Positions 1-7,984 of a stretch of DNA of 64,000 nt are shown here, in pieces (the first letter of the stretch is position 1; the number at the start of each line of letters is the position of its first letter). Under the pieces are notes generated by a model. It had not been told where the DNA came from, did no database searches, and was given only the letters and a program-made list of their open reading frames with translations. Source of the stretch: Flavobacterium humidisoli (lineage in GTDB: Bacteria; Bacteroidota; Bacteroidia; Flavobacteriales; Flavobacteriaceae); NCBI RefSeq assembly GCF_023272795.1, contig NZ_CP096829.1:3286001-3350000 (forward strand), read 5' to 3'. The translations under genes were made by a program, and so were the position numbers.

Positions 1-471
1 ATCGGCTCCTGCGTGAATATCTGTTCCTGTAATTCTATGGGCGTATTCGCTCATTAATCGAGAAAACAACAATAAATCGAGATGATATAATTCGTGACTT
101 AGTCTATAAATTGCGATGGCATAAAAGCCAGGATACCCCAAGTATACTTCATCGATGCTGTTTGATGCAGGATCGTTTTCTAGAATATATTCGGCATCTT
201 GATTTAGTTTTTCTAAAACTCCAGGAAGTTTCTCTAAAAAGCGATCCCAGATAGATTCGCATAAATTTTGAGGTTTTTTACAAGCCAAAACCGCAATTTC
301 TTTAAAGCGAAACTCTAGTTCATCAATGCTTTCGTCAAGCGCTGCATTTGAATCAAAAAGCGTATAAAAAAGCTTTTCAGTAAAGTCTTCTGTTTTGGTT
401 TTAATACCGTAATTTATGTGTGAGTGGCTCTTTAAAGCTCTTATATTTTGTATGATATTGTCTTTTGTCAC
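1..471 (-). CDS. cysE: Serine O-acetyltransferase, N-terminal part (cut by window edge)
   Basis: This would acetylate L-serine with acetyl-CoA, the first step of cysteine synthesis, in the cytoplasm. Only the first 157 codons are present; the gene runs off the left edge. The visible part is the helical N-terminal domain, and near the edge comes the conserved GFYAIAIYRLSHELY stretch followed by HRITGTDIHAGAD, which leads into the catalytic left-handed beta-helix of this family (CysE/EpsC type). No in-frame ATG precedes the reading frame, so I use the GTG at 471; an ATT just upstream is the only alternative. The hexapeptide repeats and the C-terminal tail that binds cysteine synthase are outside the window. 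A cysteine synthase family gene lies far away at 41.8 kb, not beside it. Confidence 0.85.
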   Translation of the reverse strand, partial: MTKDNIIQNIRALKSHSHINYGIKTKTEDFTEKLFYTLFDSNAALDESIDELEFRFKEIAVLACKKPQNLCESIWDRFLEKLPGVLEKLNQDAEYILENDPASNSIDEVYLGYPGFYAIAIYRLSHELYHLDLLLFSRLMSEYAHRITGTDIHAGAD

Positions 472-661
472 AATGGTAAAAATGAATGAATAATTTTGGA
501 ACGTTAAAAGTAAGGTGTTTTTTGGAAATAAAGTCACGATTTAACTAAAGAAATTTTGTTTAGAAAGTTGTATTTGTGATAAAAAAACAATTCTAAGCAC
601 TTCTTTTTTATGCATTTCATACGAAGTTAATTGCGTAAATTAGCTTTCAAAACATATCAAA

Positions 662-1363
662 ATGAAAAACAATAAAACATTTAAAAGTGCAATTTCTGGG
701 CTTTCTTTTAGCGAAAACGAAAAGATCTGCGGGAAATCAATTCACGATCCTATTCTTGGGTTAATCAAAAAAGAATTTCCTGATTTTAATGATGACGATT
801 GTATTGCCGTAAATGAATTAAATGTGTACCGCCAACAATATATTTCCAATTATCTTTCGACAGAAATAGGAGCGCTATCGGCAATGGAGAAAAGCGTTAT
901 TTCTTCCTTAAAGCAAGATAAATCTATTGTGAGTATTGTCGAAGACGAAGAAGAAGTAAGGAATTTAGGGCAGAGAGTGGCCGACGGAGTAGCTGATTTT
1001 GGAGGAAGTTGGACTTTTATTATTTCTTTTGTCATTTTTATTGTCATCTGGATCAGCTCAAATGTTTATATACTTTCCAATAAAGGTTTTGATCCGTATC
1101 CTTTTATTCTTCTAAATTTAATTCTTTCCTGTGTGGCAGCATTGCAGGCGCCTGTAATTATGATGAGTCAAAATCGCCAAGAAGAAAAAGATAGAAACCG
1201 AGCTAAAAAAGATTACATGATTAATCTAAAATCAGAATTGGAAATTAGAATGATTCACGATAAAATTGATCATATGATCATGCATCAGCAACAAGAATTA
1301 ATCGAAATCCAAAAAGTACAAATTGAGATGATGAATGATATTTTGGATCAGATTAAGAAATAA
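662..1363 (+). CDS. DUF1003 family membrane protein
   Basis: 233 residues, matching the DUF1003 family by its core: the GQRVADGVADFGGSW segment (about residues 103-117), a first membrane helix at about 118-137, a short loop with FDPYPFILLN, and a second helix at about 147-167 ending in APVIMMSQNRQ. The C-terminal 65 residues are charged and probably form a coiled coil in the cytoplasm. The N-terminal 100 residues contain a C-x(n)-H/C arrangement (C23, C47) but no motif I can name. The function of the family is unknown. It is monocistronic, followed by a 7-bp tandem repeat. The ATG is the first in the frame and sits just after an AT-rich leader. Confidence 0.75.
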   Translation: MKNNKTFKSAISGLSFSENEKICGKSIHDPILGLIKKEFPDFNDDDCIAVNELNVYRQQYISNYLSTEIGALSAMEKSVISSLKQDKSIVSIVEDEEEVRNLGQRVADGVADFGGSWTFIISFVIFIVIWISSNVYILSNKGFDPYPFILLNLILSCVAALQAPVIMMSQNRQEEKDRNRAKKDYMINLKSELEIRMIHDKIDHMIMHQQQELIEIQKVQIEMMNDILDQIKK

Positions 1364-1427
1364 AGGTTCTTAAAATTCCAATTTTTTAAAATCCCAAATC
1401 CCAAAAAAGAGCGAAGCGATTTTTTAG

Positions 1428-1497
1428 AAAATCTAAAATCTAAAATCTAAAATCTAAAATCTAAAATCTAAAATCTAAAATCTAAAATCTAAAATCT
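1428..1497. repeat. Ten perfect copies of a 7-bp unit (AAAATCT)
   Basis: Ten uninterrupted copies of AAAATCT, followed by a partial copy that runs into the stop of the convergent DUF2752 gene. The preceding 50 bases hold degenerate versions. The array lies between two converging genes. It is not a CRISPR array because there are no spacers. Confidence 0.95.
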
Positions 1498-1798
1498 AAA
1501 AATAAAAGTGTTTGAAGTAATAGCCACCAAGCATAAAAATAAAATTAACCACGGCAATGTTCCAAACGATTTTTTTGTAATTTCTAGATTTATCTAAGAA
1601 ATGAAACGCGATAAAAAGGAAGAGCAAGAGGCAAGTATAAATGGCTGGATACATTTTAAAAGCTGCTAAAAAATCACCTTGAAAAAGTAAGAATAGAGAG
1701 CGCTGAAATCCGCACCCCAAACAGTCATAACCAAAGAAGGTTTTGAATAGGCAAGGGATCATGTATTTCTCTAAGCTCATGGTGAATCTTTTTTGCAA
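1496..1798 (-). CDS. DUF2752 family membrane protein
   Basis: A 100-residue protein of the DUF2752 family, recognised from MIPCLFKTFFGYDCLGCGFQRS (C near residue 16, then the DCLGCGFQR signature at about 25-33) followed by two hydrophobic helices (about 52-68 and 77-93). The paired cysteines are the family hallmark; their role is not known. The stop overlaps the end of the 7-bp repeat array. A second methionine six codons in (1780) is an equally possible start. Confidence 0.75.
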   Translation of the reverse strand: MQKRFTMSLEKYMIPCLFKTFFGYDCLGCGFQRSLFLLFQGDFLAAFKMYPAIYTCLLLFLFIAFHFLDKSRNYKKIVWNIAVVNFIFMLGGYYFKHFYF

Positions 1799-1859
1799 TT
1801 TTACTAAAAAAATATGAGAAACGTTTGGAGTGGTATAGAACTAGTACTTGAAAGTTTTA

Positions 1860-1867
1860 TACTTTTG
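1860..1867 (+). promoter_or_regulatory. -7 promoter element TACTTTTG
   Basis: Matches the Bacteroidota -7 consensus TAnnTTTG and lies 21 bases before the ATG of the small membrane protein. No clear -33 element at standard spacing was seen. Confidence 0.45.
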
Positions 1868-1888
1868 AAATCTTAAAATAAAGAAAGG

Positions 1889-2062
1889 ATGAAAACTTTT
1901 AAAATTATAATAATGATTCTTGCGATTTCGGTTGCCTTATACGAACAGGTTTCGGAAGAAAAAAATATCTATATCATGATTGCTGCAATTGTAGTTTTCA
2001 TGTTCGGAATGATGCAGCTTAGTGCTAAGACACCAAGTAAAAATAACGATAAAGAAGAGTAG
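1889..2062 (+). CDS. Small two-helix membrane protein
   Basis: A 57-residue open frame with two hydrophobic segments (about residues 4-18 and 29-44) and a charged C-terminus ending KNNDKEE. It is preceded by AAGAAAGG close to the ATG and followed after one base by the Smr gene, so the two are probably co-transcribed. I do not recognise a function. The coding evidence is the start-to-stop spacing, the membrane-protein-like composition and the tight coupling to the next gene. Confidence 0.65.
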   Translation: MKTFKIIIMILAISVALYEQVSEEKNIYIMIAAIVVFMFGMMQLSAKTPSKNNDKEE

Positions 2063-2063
2063 G

Positions 2064-2615
2064 ATGCTGGTAAAAGGAGATAAGGTTTCTGTACTTGATG
2101 AAGCCATAAACGGAACGGTAATTTCGGTGAAAAATAATGAGATTTTGATTGAAACTGAGGATGGATTTATGATGACATTTTTAGTCAATGAATTAATTAA
2201 GATTCAAGAAACCAGTGATTTAATGAATTCTATTAAAAGAATTGATTTAGATGAAATTTCCAAAGAGAAAACAGAACCAAAACCGAGAAGTTTTGTAAAA
2301 GAAAAGAAAGATAAACGCGATTTTGGTGTTCCGGAATTCGATTTACATATCGAAAAATTGGTTCCTAATAAACGTGGAATGTCCAACTATGATATTTTGA
2401 CGTTGCAGACTGAAACGGCAAAAAGGCATATCGAATTTGCGATTAGAAATCGCATTCCGAAAATCGTTTTTATTCATGGTGTGGGAGAAGGAATTTTGAA
2501 AGCGGAACTTGATTTTTTATTGGGCCGCTATGATGGAATTGATTTCCAGGATGCCAATTATCAGAAATATGGACTTGGAGCAACCGAAATTTATATCAGG
2601 CAAAACAATAAATAA
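2064..2615 (+). CDS. Smr-domain protein with N-terminal SH3-like segment
   Basis: 183 residues. The first 55 (MLVKGDKVSVLDEAINGTV onward) look like a small beta-barrel of the kind found before Smr domains in Bacteroidota. The middle is a charged linker. The C-terminal 85 residues form an Smr domain, with DLHIEKL in place of the usual DLHG and the HGVGEGIL loop (HGxGxG). Smr domains are nucleic-acid binding or nicking modules in MutS2 and related proteins. Here there is no MutS part, so the target is unknown. The ATG at 2064 follows the previous stop by one base and has AGAAGAGTAGG as a ribosome site. A longer in-frame start at 2022 overlaps the upstream gene and is unlikely. Confidence 0.8.
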   Translation: MLVKGDKVSVLDEAINGTVISVKNNEILIETEDGFMMTFLVNELIKIQETSDLMNSIKRIDLDEISKEKTEPKPRSFVKEKKDKRDFGVPEFDLHIEKLVPNKRGMSNYDILTLQTETAKRHIEFAIRNRIPKIVFIHGVGEGILKAELDFLLGRYDGIDFQDANYQKYGLGATEIYIRQNNK

Positions 2616-2654
2616 AACCACTTTTTTTAAGCCAAAAGATGAATTGCAAAGCAT

Positions 2655-2719
2655 AAAAAAAACGTCTATTTTTTGAAAAGATTTATATTTAAATCAAGAC
2701 AAAAAACAGACGTTTTTTT
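2655..2719. terminator. Bidirectional hairpin terminator
   Basis: An A-tract followed by CGTCTATTTTTTG pairs with CAAAAAACAGACG and a T-tract across a 24-base loop. It lies between the converging Smr and lipoprotein genes and could serve both. Confidence 0.7.
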
Positions 2720-2750
2720 GTAAGAATTATTTTTTATAATAAATATGCTT

Positions 2751-3758
2751 TTAGTTGGTTGCTTGTCTTTCAATTTTTCCAAGAACGAAACTGCTTCCAA
2801 GTTTAAAACTACTTTTGCCTTTTGTTAAAATTACATTTTTAAGCACAATGGTGTGGGTGTACACTTGACCTAATGCATTAGGTGATACAGTGGTGGTTAC
2901 TTCAATAATTCCGCTTGTGTTAGCTATACCCAGCTGGCCTGTCCATGTTTCATCAATTGCAGGAGAACTTGGTTGTACTTTAGCACAAATGAAAGCAGGT
3001 GTAATAGATCCAGTTTCTGCTAATGCAGTTCTATAAAATACTTTGTTTTGCGTTGCCGTTATTAAACTTGTGCGTGGCTGATTACTAGCTGTTACTTCGT
3101 TGACAAGTAGCGCAGGATCAATATCATCAATTGATAAGTAGAATGTGTTGTTGTAGTTGTATACTCTAGCAACTTCATCGCATTCATAAGCCGAACCATT
3201 TGGATTGGTTTTGAAAGTCAAATCAGCTTTAGTTATATTCGTGTTGTATGTTCCGAACTTAAATTCTGCTTCAGTTTGGTTTCCGGCTGGTTTTGCAAAT
3301 GTTATATTTCTAAAAATAATACTATGTTCGTAACCTCTTATTCTTGTGCTTCCGTCAGTTGCACTTGTATCTACTAGCTGAGTTGTTGCGATTTCAATCA
3401 AACCTTCAACGGCATTCCATTCTTCAGTTACTTTTGGAGTGGTAGGAGGTATTGCGCCACAAATATTATCTTTTGCTACAGTTCCATCATAAGCTCTATA
3501 AACTACACGGTATGATCCTTTTCCATTTGCGTCAATAGTATACGTGTAAGTTCCTTGATCATTAATGATTGCTCCCTGAGGCAATTGAAGCAAAAGCGCT
3601 TCCTGAGATTTTAGTTTATAAATTAAAGTATTTGTTAACGGATCGCAGGCTGACGATTCCTTTACATCAGCAAAATCTATTTCGTCTACAGTCAAATCTC
3701 CATCATCGCATCCATTCAAGAAAAGAGCAAATAATAGGAGGGCAGCATATTTTTTCAT
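2751..3758 (-). CDS. Lipoprotein with an internal duplication
   Basis: 335 residues starting with a lipoprotein signal (MKKYAALLLFALFLNGCDDG; lipobox cysteine C17, followed by Asp-Asp, a possible retention or surface-sorting context). The mature part appears to consist of two repeats of about 140 residues (roughly 34-175 and 190-325). Each has an early cysteine (ACDP, ECDE), then a YR motif, then ICG/ICAK, P-x-x-P, an E-x-W pair, a GxIEI/GIIEV strand with TT, and an H-x-I strand. I do not recognise a named family. The start is fixed by the signal peptide and by a -7 element at 3777-3784 that overlaps the longer possible reading frame. It diverges from the cysteine desulfurase gene. Confidence 0.75.
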   Translation of the reverse strand: MKKYAALLLFALFLNGCDDGDLTVDEIDFADVKESSACDPLTNTLIYKLKSQEALLLQLPQGAIINDQGTYTYTIDANGKGSYRVVYRAYDGTVAKDNICGAIPPTTPKVTEEWNAVEGLIEIATTQLVDTSATDGSTRIRGYEHSIIFRNITFAKPAGNQTEAEFKFGTYNTNITKADLTFKTNPNGSAYECDEVARVYNYNNTFYLSIDDIDPALLVNEVTASNQPRTSLITATQNKVFYRTALAETGSITPAFICAKVQPSSPAIDETWTGQLGIANTSGIIEVTTTVSPNALGQVYTHTIVLKNVILTKGKSSFKLGSSFVLGKIERQATN

Positions 3759-3776
3759 CGTAAAATTTATTTGGGT

Positions 3777-3784
3777 CAAAAATA
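3777..3784 (-). promoter_or_regulatory. -7 promoter element TATTTTTG for the lipoprotein gene
   Basis: Read on the minus strand this is TATTTTTG, a full match to TAnnTTTG, 19 bases before the ATG at 3758. It supports the shorter start. Confidence 0.55.
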
Positions 3785-3832
3785 GTGAAAAAATTGCCAA
3801 ATGATATTTAAGATTTGACAATTGATATTTCT

Positions 3833-3840
3833 TAACTTTG
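3833..3840 (+). promoter_or_regulatory. -7 promoter element TAACTTTG directly before the desulfurase ATG
   Basis: A full TAnnTTTG match ends only five bases before the ATG at 3846. Transcription from it would begin at or next to the start codon, so the mRNA may be leaderless or nearly so. Confidence 0.5.
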
Positions 3841-3845
3841 AAGCA

Positions 3846-4970
3846 ATGAAAAAAGTATATCTAGATAATGCCTCAACAACTGCCATGCGTCCTGAAGTAA
3901 TTCAGGAAATGACAAAAATAATGCTTGAGGATTACGGAAACCCATCGTCTACACACAGCTTCGGTCGAAACGGTAAGACCATATTAGAACTTTCTAGAAA
4001 AAGCATAGCAAAACACTTAAATTGCACTGCTCAAGAAATAATTTTTACGTCTGGCGGAACTGAAGCCGACAACTGGATTTTGCGCTCTGCCGTTGAAGAC
4101 TTGAAGGTGGAGAGAATTATTACTTCAAAAGTTGAACATCATGCTGTTTTGCATACTGTTTGGGCGCTTCAGGAAGAATACAATATTCAAGTTGATTATG
4201 TTAAGGTAAATGCAGACGGTAGTTTAGACCTTACACATTTGTCTAATTTATTGGCTGAAGAAAAAAAGACTTTGGTTAGTTTAATGCATGTCAATAACGA
4301 AACGGGGACAATTTTAGATTTAGATCGTGTAAGTTTGATTTGCAAGCAGTATAGCGCTTTATTTCATTCAGATACAGTTCAGTCTATTGGGAAAACGGAA
4401 ATCGATCTGCAAAAGACTCCTATTGATTTTATTTTGGCGAGTGCACATAAGTTTCATGGGCCAAAAGGCATCGGATTTGCTTTTATTCGAAAAAATTCTG
4501 GTTTACAGCCTTTACTTTTTGGAGGAGAACAAGAAAAAGGTCTTCGTGCAGGAACCGAAGCGGTACATCAAATTGCTGGAATGGCAAAAGCTTTGTCTAT
4601 TTCGTATGAAAAATTAGAAGAAGAAAGGCTTTATATTTTAGGTTTAAAAAATTATCTAATAGAACAATTAGAAATTCATTTTCCAAATTTTAGGATTAAC
4701 GGAAAAAAAGAAGATTTCTATAATATTATCAATATCATTCTGCCTTTTTCATCAGATAAAACTTCGATGCTACTTTTTAGTTTAGATATGAAAGGAATTG
4801 CAGTGTCTAGAGGAAGCGCTTGCCAGTCTGGAAGTATTAAACCTTCGCACGTTTTAAACGAAATGCTTTCGGAGACCGATTTAAAATTGCCAAATCTCCG
4901 AATTTCATTTAGTCATTATAATACCAAAGAAGATATCGATTGGTTGATTGAGAGTTTGAAAACGGTATAA
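3846..4970 (+). CDS. Cysteine desulfurase (NifS/IscS-type, PLP enzyme)
   Basis: 374 residues. It would move sulfur from cysteine onto its active-site cysteine for Fe-S cluster or tRNA thiolation pathways. Visible motifs: YLDNASTT at the N-terminus, HH at 98-99, HVNNETG at about 148-154, HSDTVQ near 174-179, the PLP lysine in SAHKFHGPKG (K202), and the catalytic cysteine in SRGSACQSGS (C326). The ATG at 3846 gives the normal N-terminus; the frame opens 8 codons upstream but that stretch overlaps the promoter. It stands alone, not in a suf or isc operon, so which acceptor it serves cannot be read from context. Confidence 0.9.
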   Translation: MKKVYLDNASTTAMRPEVIQEMTKIMLEDYGNPSSTHSFGRNGKTILELSRKSIAKHLNCTAQEIIFTSGGTEADNWILRSAVEDLKVERIITSKVEHHAVLHTVWALQEEYNIQVDYVKVNADGSLDLTHLSNLLAEEKKTLVSLMHVNNETGTILDLDRVSLICKQYSALFHSDTVQSIGKTEIDLQKTPIDFILASAHKFHGPKGIGFAFIRKNSGLQPLLFGGEQEKGLRAGTEAVHQIAGMAKALSISYEKLEEERLYILGLKNYLIEQLEIHFPNFRINGKKEDFYNIINIILPFSSDKTSMLLFSLDMKGIAVSRGSACQSGSIKPSHVLNEMLSETDLKLPNLRISFSHYNTKEDIDWLIESLKTV

Positions 4971-5071
4971 GTTGCTAAGATGTTAAGGTTCTGAGATTCT
5001 AAGTTTCTTTTCGCGGAGTGAGCTAAGAATTACGCAAAGGTCACTAAGATTTTTTAGAGCCATTAAAATGG

Positions 5072-5116
5072 AAAAGTTCGCAAAGCTTGTTTTGATAAAG
5101 CTTTGCGAACTTTTTT
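5072..5116 (+). terminator. Strong hairpin with T-tract after the desulfurase gene
   Basis: A perfect 17-bp inverted repeat (5072-5088 and 5098-5114; core TTCGCAAAGCTT) with a 9-base loop and a T-run. A related copy (GCTTTGTGAAC plus T-run) occurs near 48080-48110, so it is also part of a dispersed repeat family. Confidence 0.7.
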
Positions 5117-5194
5117 AAACTCTATTCAGATTCTCAATAATAACTTTTTTGCGGCCTTTTCGGTAAAAACTACACTCAAAGTTTTTTCAAAAAC

Positions 5195-5245
5195 TTGAAA
5201 CCTGAAACTTGAAACCTGAAACTTGAAACCTGAAACTTGAAACAA
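5195..5245. repeat. 7-bp-periodic tandem repeat (TTGAAAC/CTGAAAC)
   Basis: About seven alternating units of the type CTTGAAAC-CTGAAAC run up to the stop codon of tsaC. Shorter copies of the same pattern occur near 36740-36765, 48160-48178, 54395-54412 and 57437-57452, always next to gene ends. Confidence 0.85.
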
Positions 5246-5249
5246 AAAA

Positions 5250-5810
5250 CTATTTGCGAATTACTTTTACCTGAGAATCTTTGGTTAGTTTAATTATCGT
5301 AGACGATTTCCCGTTTATTTTGTCTTGGTTTAATTTTACAACATAATCAACACCGTTAATAATTTCTGGACTAATGTCCTTAAAAGCTATTGGTGTTGGT
5401 TGTCCAGAAATATTAGCAGAAGTAGAAACCAAAGGTTTTTTCATTCTCTCCATCAATTTGTAGCAGAAAGGTTCTTTTACCAATCTAACACCTAGTGATT
5501 TATCTGCAGCAATAATATTTGAAGCAACGTTTCTGGCATCATCAAGAATTAAAGTAGTTGGTTTCTCCGATAAATCCCAGATTTGCCATGCAACTTCAGG
5601 AATGTCTTTAAATACATTATACAACATCTTTTCGCCATTCATTAAAACAATCATGCTTTGTGTTTCTGCACGCTGTTTTAATTTATAGATTTTAGCAACA
5701 GCTTCTGGGTTCGTAGCGTCGCAGCCAATTCCCCAAACTGTATCTGTTGGATACAAAATGATGCCGCCTTCCTTAATTACTTCGTATGCGTTGATTATTT
5801 CTTCGTTCAT
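5250..5810 (-). CDS. tsaC: L-threonylcarbamoyladenylate synthase (TsaC/Sua5/YrdC family)
   Basis: 186 residues, the single-domain short form. It makes threonylcarbamoyl-AMP from threonine, bicarbonate and ATP for the t6A37 modification of tRNAs that read ANN codons. Visible features: YPTDTVWGIGCDATNPEA near residues 21-38, KLKQR at 43-47, and TSANISGQP at about 131-139, all typical of the YrdC fold. It lacks the extra Sua5 domain. The ATG at 5810 lies 23 bases after a minus-strand -7 element (TAATTTTG at 5833-5840). It is separated from the desulfurase by a terminator and repeats, so it is probably transcribed alone. Confidence 0.9.
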   Translation of the reverse strand: MNEEIINAYEVIKEGGIILYPTDTVWGIGCDATNPEAVAKIYKLKQRAETQSMIVLMNGEKMLYNVFKDIPEVAWQIWDLSEKPTTLILDDARNVASNIIAADKSLGVRLVKEPFCYKLMERMKKPLVSTSANISGQPTPIAFKDISPEIINGVDYVVKLNQDKINGKSSTIIKLTKDSQVKVIRK

Positions 5811-5985
5811 TATAAATGGAATATGTAAAGTGCAAAATTAATTTTTTTATTTGGTAAAAAAATCAAATTTACTTTGCAATAATTAAGTTTTTGTAATTTA
5901 TAAGATTATTTTTGCTGTTAAAGTTAGAATGTCCAAATAGCAAAAAATCCAAATTGTAAGCAGTTTTGCTTTCACCAAAAACCGT

Positions 5986-6771
5986 ATGAATAAAGTATTA
6001 GCAAAAGTAGTTATTCCTGTATACAAGGAATATTTTGGAGAATTAGAAGAAAAATCATTTTTGCAAGGCTGCAGAATCTTAAAAGATTATGAAATTGTAA
6101 TTGTGCATCCAGAAGGGTTAAATTGTTCTTATTTGACTGAAAAATGCAAGAATTTAACTTTCAAAAGTTTTTCTAAACATCATTTTGCTACTATAGATGG
6201 TTATAATGAGCTTTTGCTATTGCCAGAATTTTACGAGCCTTTTTTAGACTCAGAATATATGTTGATTTATCAGCTCGATGCATTCGTTTTTAGAAATGAA
6301 TTAGCAGAATGGTGCCAGAAAGGTTACGATTATATTGGTGCTCCTTGGATTGCAACTCCTGTAGATACTTTCGGAAAGAAAATATTGAACGCAATTACTA
6401 AAAATTTCAGATCGGCAAAGAAAAAAGAGCGCGAACAGATTTTTTATAAAGTTGGTAATGGCGGATTTTCATTGCGTAAAGTGGCTTCGCATTTTGCTAT
6501 TGCAAAAGAAAAAAGTCAATTTATATCAGACTTTTTAAAAGCAGATAAAAAGCCAATTTATGCTACAGAGGACGTTTTTTGGTCTTTAAAGGCTCCCGAA
6601 TTTGATTCAAATTTTAGAATTCCAGATTATAAAGAAGGTGTACTTTTTGCTATAGATAGAAAACCAGAAATTGCTATGAAAATAGCAGGAAATAAGCTTC
6701 CTTTTGGTTGCCATGCCATTAACAAACCTAAAGTGAATAAGTTCTGGAAACCAATTTTAGATCAATATTAA
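5986..6771 (+). CDS. DUF5672-type protein, probable glycosyltransferase
   Basis: 261 residues resembling the DUF5672 family, which has a GT-A-like look. Visible blocks are a beta strand start AKVVIPVYK, the segment YMLIYQLDAFVF near residues 90-101 (the LDxF part resembles a metal-binding DxD-like site), GYDYIGAPW at about 112-120, and VGNGGFSLRK at about 157-166. The same two-block layout (YIGAPW followed by GNGGFSLR) is what I know of this family. It leads the envelope-glycan cluster, and its stop overlaps that of the converging GT4 gene. Substrate unknown. Confidence 0.7.
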   Translation: MNKVLAKVVIPVYKEYFGELEEKSFLQGCRILKDYEIVIVHPEGLNCSYLTEKCKNLTFKSFSKHHFATIDGYNELLLLPEFYEPFLDSEYMLIYQLDAFVFRNELAEWCQKGYDYIGAPWIATPVDTFGKKILNAITKNFRSAKKKEREQIFYKVGNGGFSLRKVASHFAIAKEKSQFISDFLKADKKPIYATEDVFWSLKAPEFDSNFRIPDYKEGVLFAIDRKPEIAMKIAGNKLPFGCHAINKPKVNKFWKPILDQY

Positions 6772-7865
6772 TTTAAGCTTTTGTAAAAATCATAATAGTT
6801 TTTTTGCAATATACTGAGATTATGATTTTGATTAACGAGCTGAAAAGCATTAGTTTTTATTTTTTCCTGTAAAGCTATGTTGTTTATAATTTTTAGTACG
6901 CTATTAGATAACGTTTCGGTGTCTTTTAAATCGGCTAGAAATCCCGTTTCTCCGTTTGTAATAACTTCTGGTGTTCCACCGGCTTTAGTGCATACAACAG
7001 GAATTTTACAGGCAAAAGCTTCATAAATTGTTAATGGAAGCCCTTCAGTTATAGAAGTTAATAGAAAAACATTAAATTCTGGAAGTAAATCGGCAGTATT
7101 ACGATATCCAGTAAAAAATAAATCATGCTCTAAATCATTTGTGATAGCATAATTTAGTAGCTCTTCTTTAAGAGGGCCATCTCCGATTACAATGAATTTT
7201 ATGGAATCAGAAGTATTGGTTTTTAGCTTAATTAATTTAGCGGTGTCTATAAAAGTGTGTATGTCTTTTTGACTTGTAAGAGCGGCTATATTTCCCACTA
7301 TTTTGGTTTCTGGGGCAAAATTAAATTCTTTATGAAGAAGATTTTGATTGGTTTGTTGAGCAAATTTTTCAACATCGATAGCGTCATAAATTGTTATAAG
7401 ACGGCTTTTGTCTACAATTTTTTCGAAAATAGCTTCAACAGCCTTAGAAACACATATAATTTTATGAATTCTAGAGTGTGAATATTTATATCTGTTTAAA
7501 AATTTGTCTTTAATTTTATTGTTTCTTTTTCTGCTAAATATTAAAGTAATTGATTTATTTAAAAATTTTAAAGCAATAAGCGCAGCAGTTAACGAAGAGG
7601 AATCATGTATATGCAATACGGTTATTGATTCTTTTTTGCAAATCTTAATGATAGCTAAAATAAGACTAAATAATTTGAATCGATTTGTTTTATAAGTAAA
7701 AAAAATAGCATTGTCATTTTTGCAGATGGCCGCTAAAACAGCATTATCTGGACATAAAATATATTGTTTTAGATCAGTTTTATCAGCTAATAGTTTGTAG
7801 ATTGTATACATTTGCGAATCGCCGCCTCGAAACTCACTCATCGAGGTAACATTTAATATTTTCAT
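6768..7865 (-). CDS. Glycosyltransferase family 4
   Basis: 365 residues with a GT-B fold. N-terminal MKILNVTSMSEFRGGDSQMY contains the glycine-rich acceptor loop, and the C-terminal half has GDGPLKEEL, FTGYRNTADLLPEFNVFLLTS and the E-x7-E donor site in EGLPLTIYEAFACKIPVV. It would retain stereochemistry when adding a sugar to lipid A-core or another surface glycan. The ATG at 7865 is preferred because MKIL is the standard opening of these enzymes; an in-frame ATG six codons upstream is the alternative. The gene end overlaps the DUF5672 gene by four bases, tail to tail. Confidence 0.85.
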   Translation of the reverse strand: MKILNVTSMSEFRGGDSQMYTIYKLLADKTDLKQYILCPDNAVLAAICKNDNAIFFTYKTNRFKLFSLILAIIKICKKESITVLHIHDSSSLTAALIALKFLNKSITLIFSRKRNNKIKDKFLNRYKYSHSRIHKIICVSKAVEAIFEKIVDKSRLITIYDAIDVEKFAQQTNQNLLHKEFNFAPETKIVGNIAALTSQKDIHTFIDTAKLIKLKTNTSDSIKFIVIGDGPLKEELLNYAITNDLEHDLFFTGYRNTADLLPEFNVFLLTSITEGLPLTIYEAFACKIPVVCTKAGGTPEVITNGETGFLADLKDTETLSNSVLKIINNIALQEKIKTNAFQLVNQNHNLSILQKNYYDFYKSLN

Positions 7866-7951
7866 TATTTTAAATTTTCGCAAATATATAAGAAAAGGAC
7901 TACTTTTTAAAAATATTCTTCCCTTTTTTTATTTCTATGAAAGCATTTAGC

Positions 7952-7959
7952 TATTTTTG
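7952..7959 (+). promoter_or_regulatory. -7 promoter element TATTTTTG before the kinase gene
   Basis: Full match to TAnnTTTG, 25 bases before the ATG at 7985. Confidence 0.45.
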
Positions 7960-7984
7960 AATTTTAAAAGTATAGAGACCCATT

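Noticed and set aside
1428..1497. CRISPR-like array
   Set aside because: The repeat is 7 bp with no spacers; it is a simple tandem repeat.
2022..2063. Longer Smr protein starting at 2022
   Set aside because: This part overlaps the 57-residue membrane protein gene in another frame, and the ATG at 2064 has a better ribosome site.
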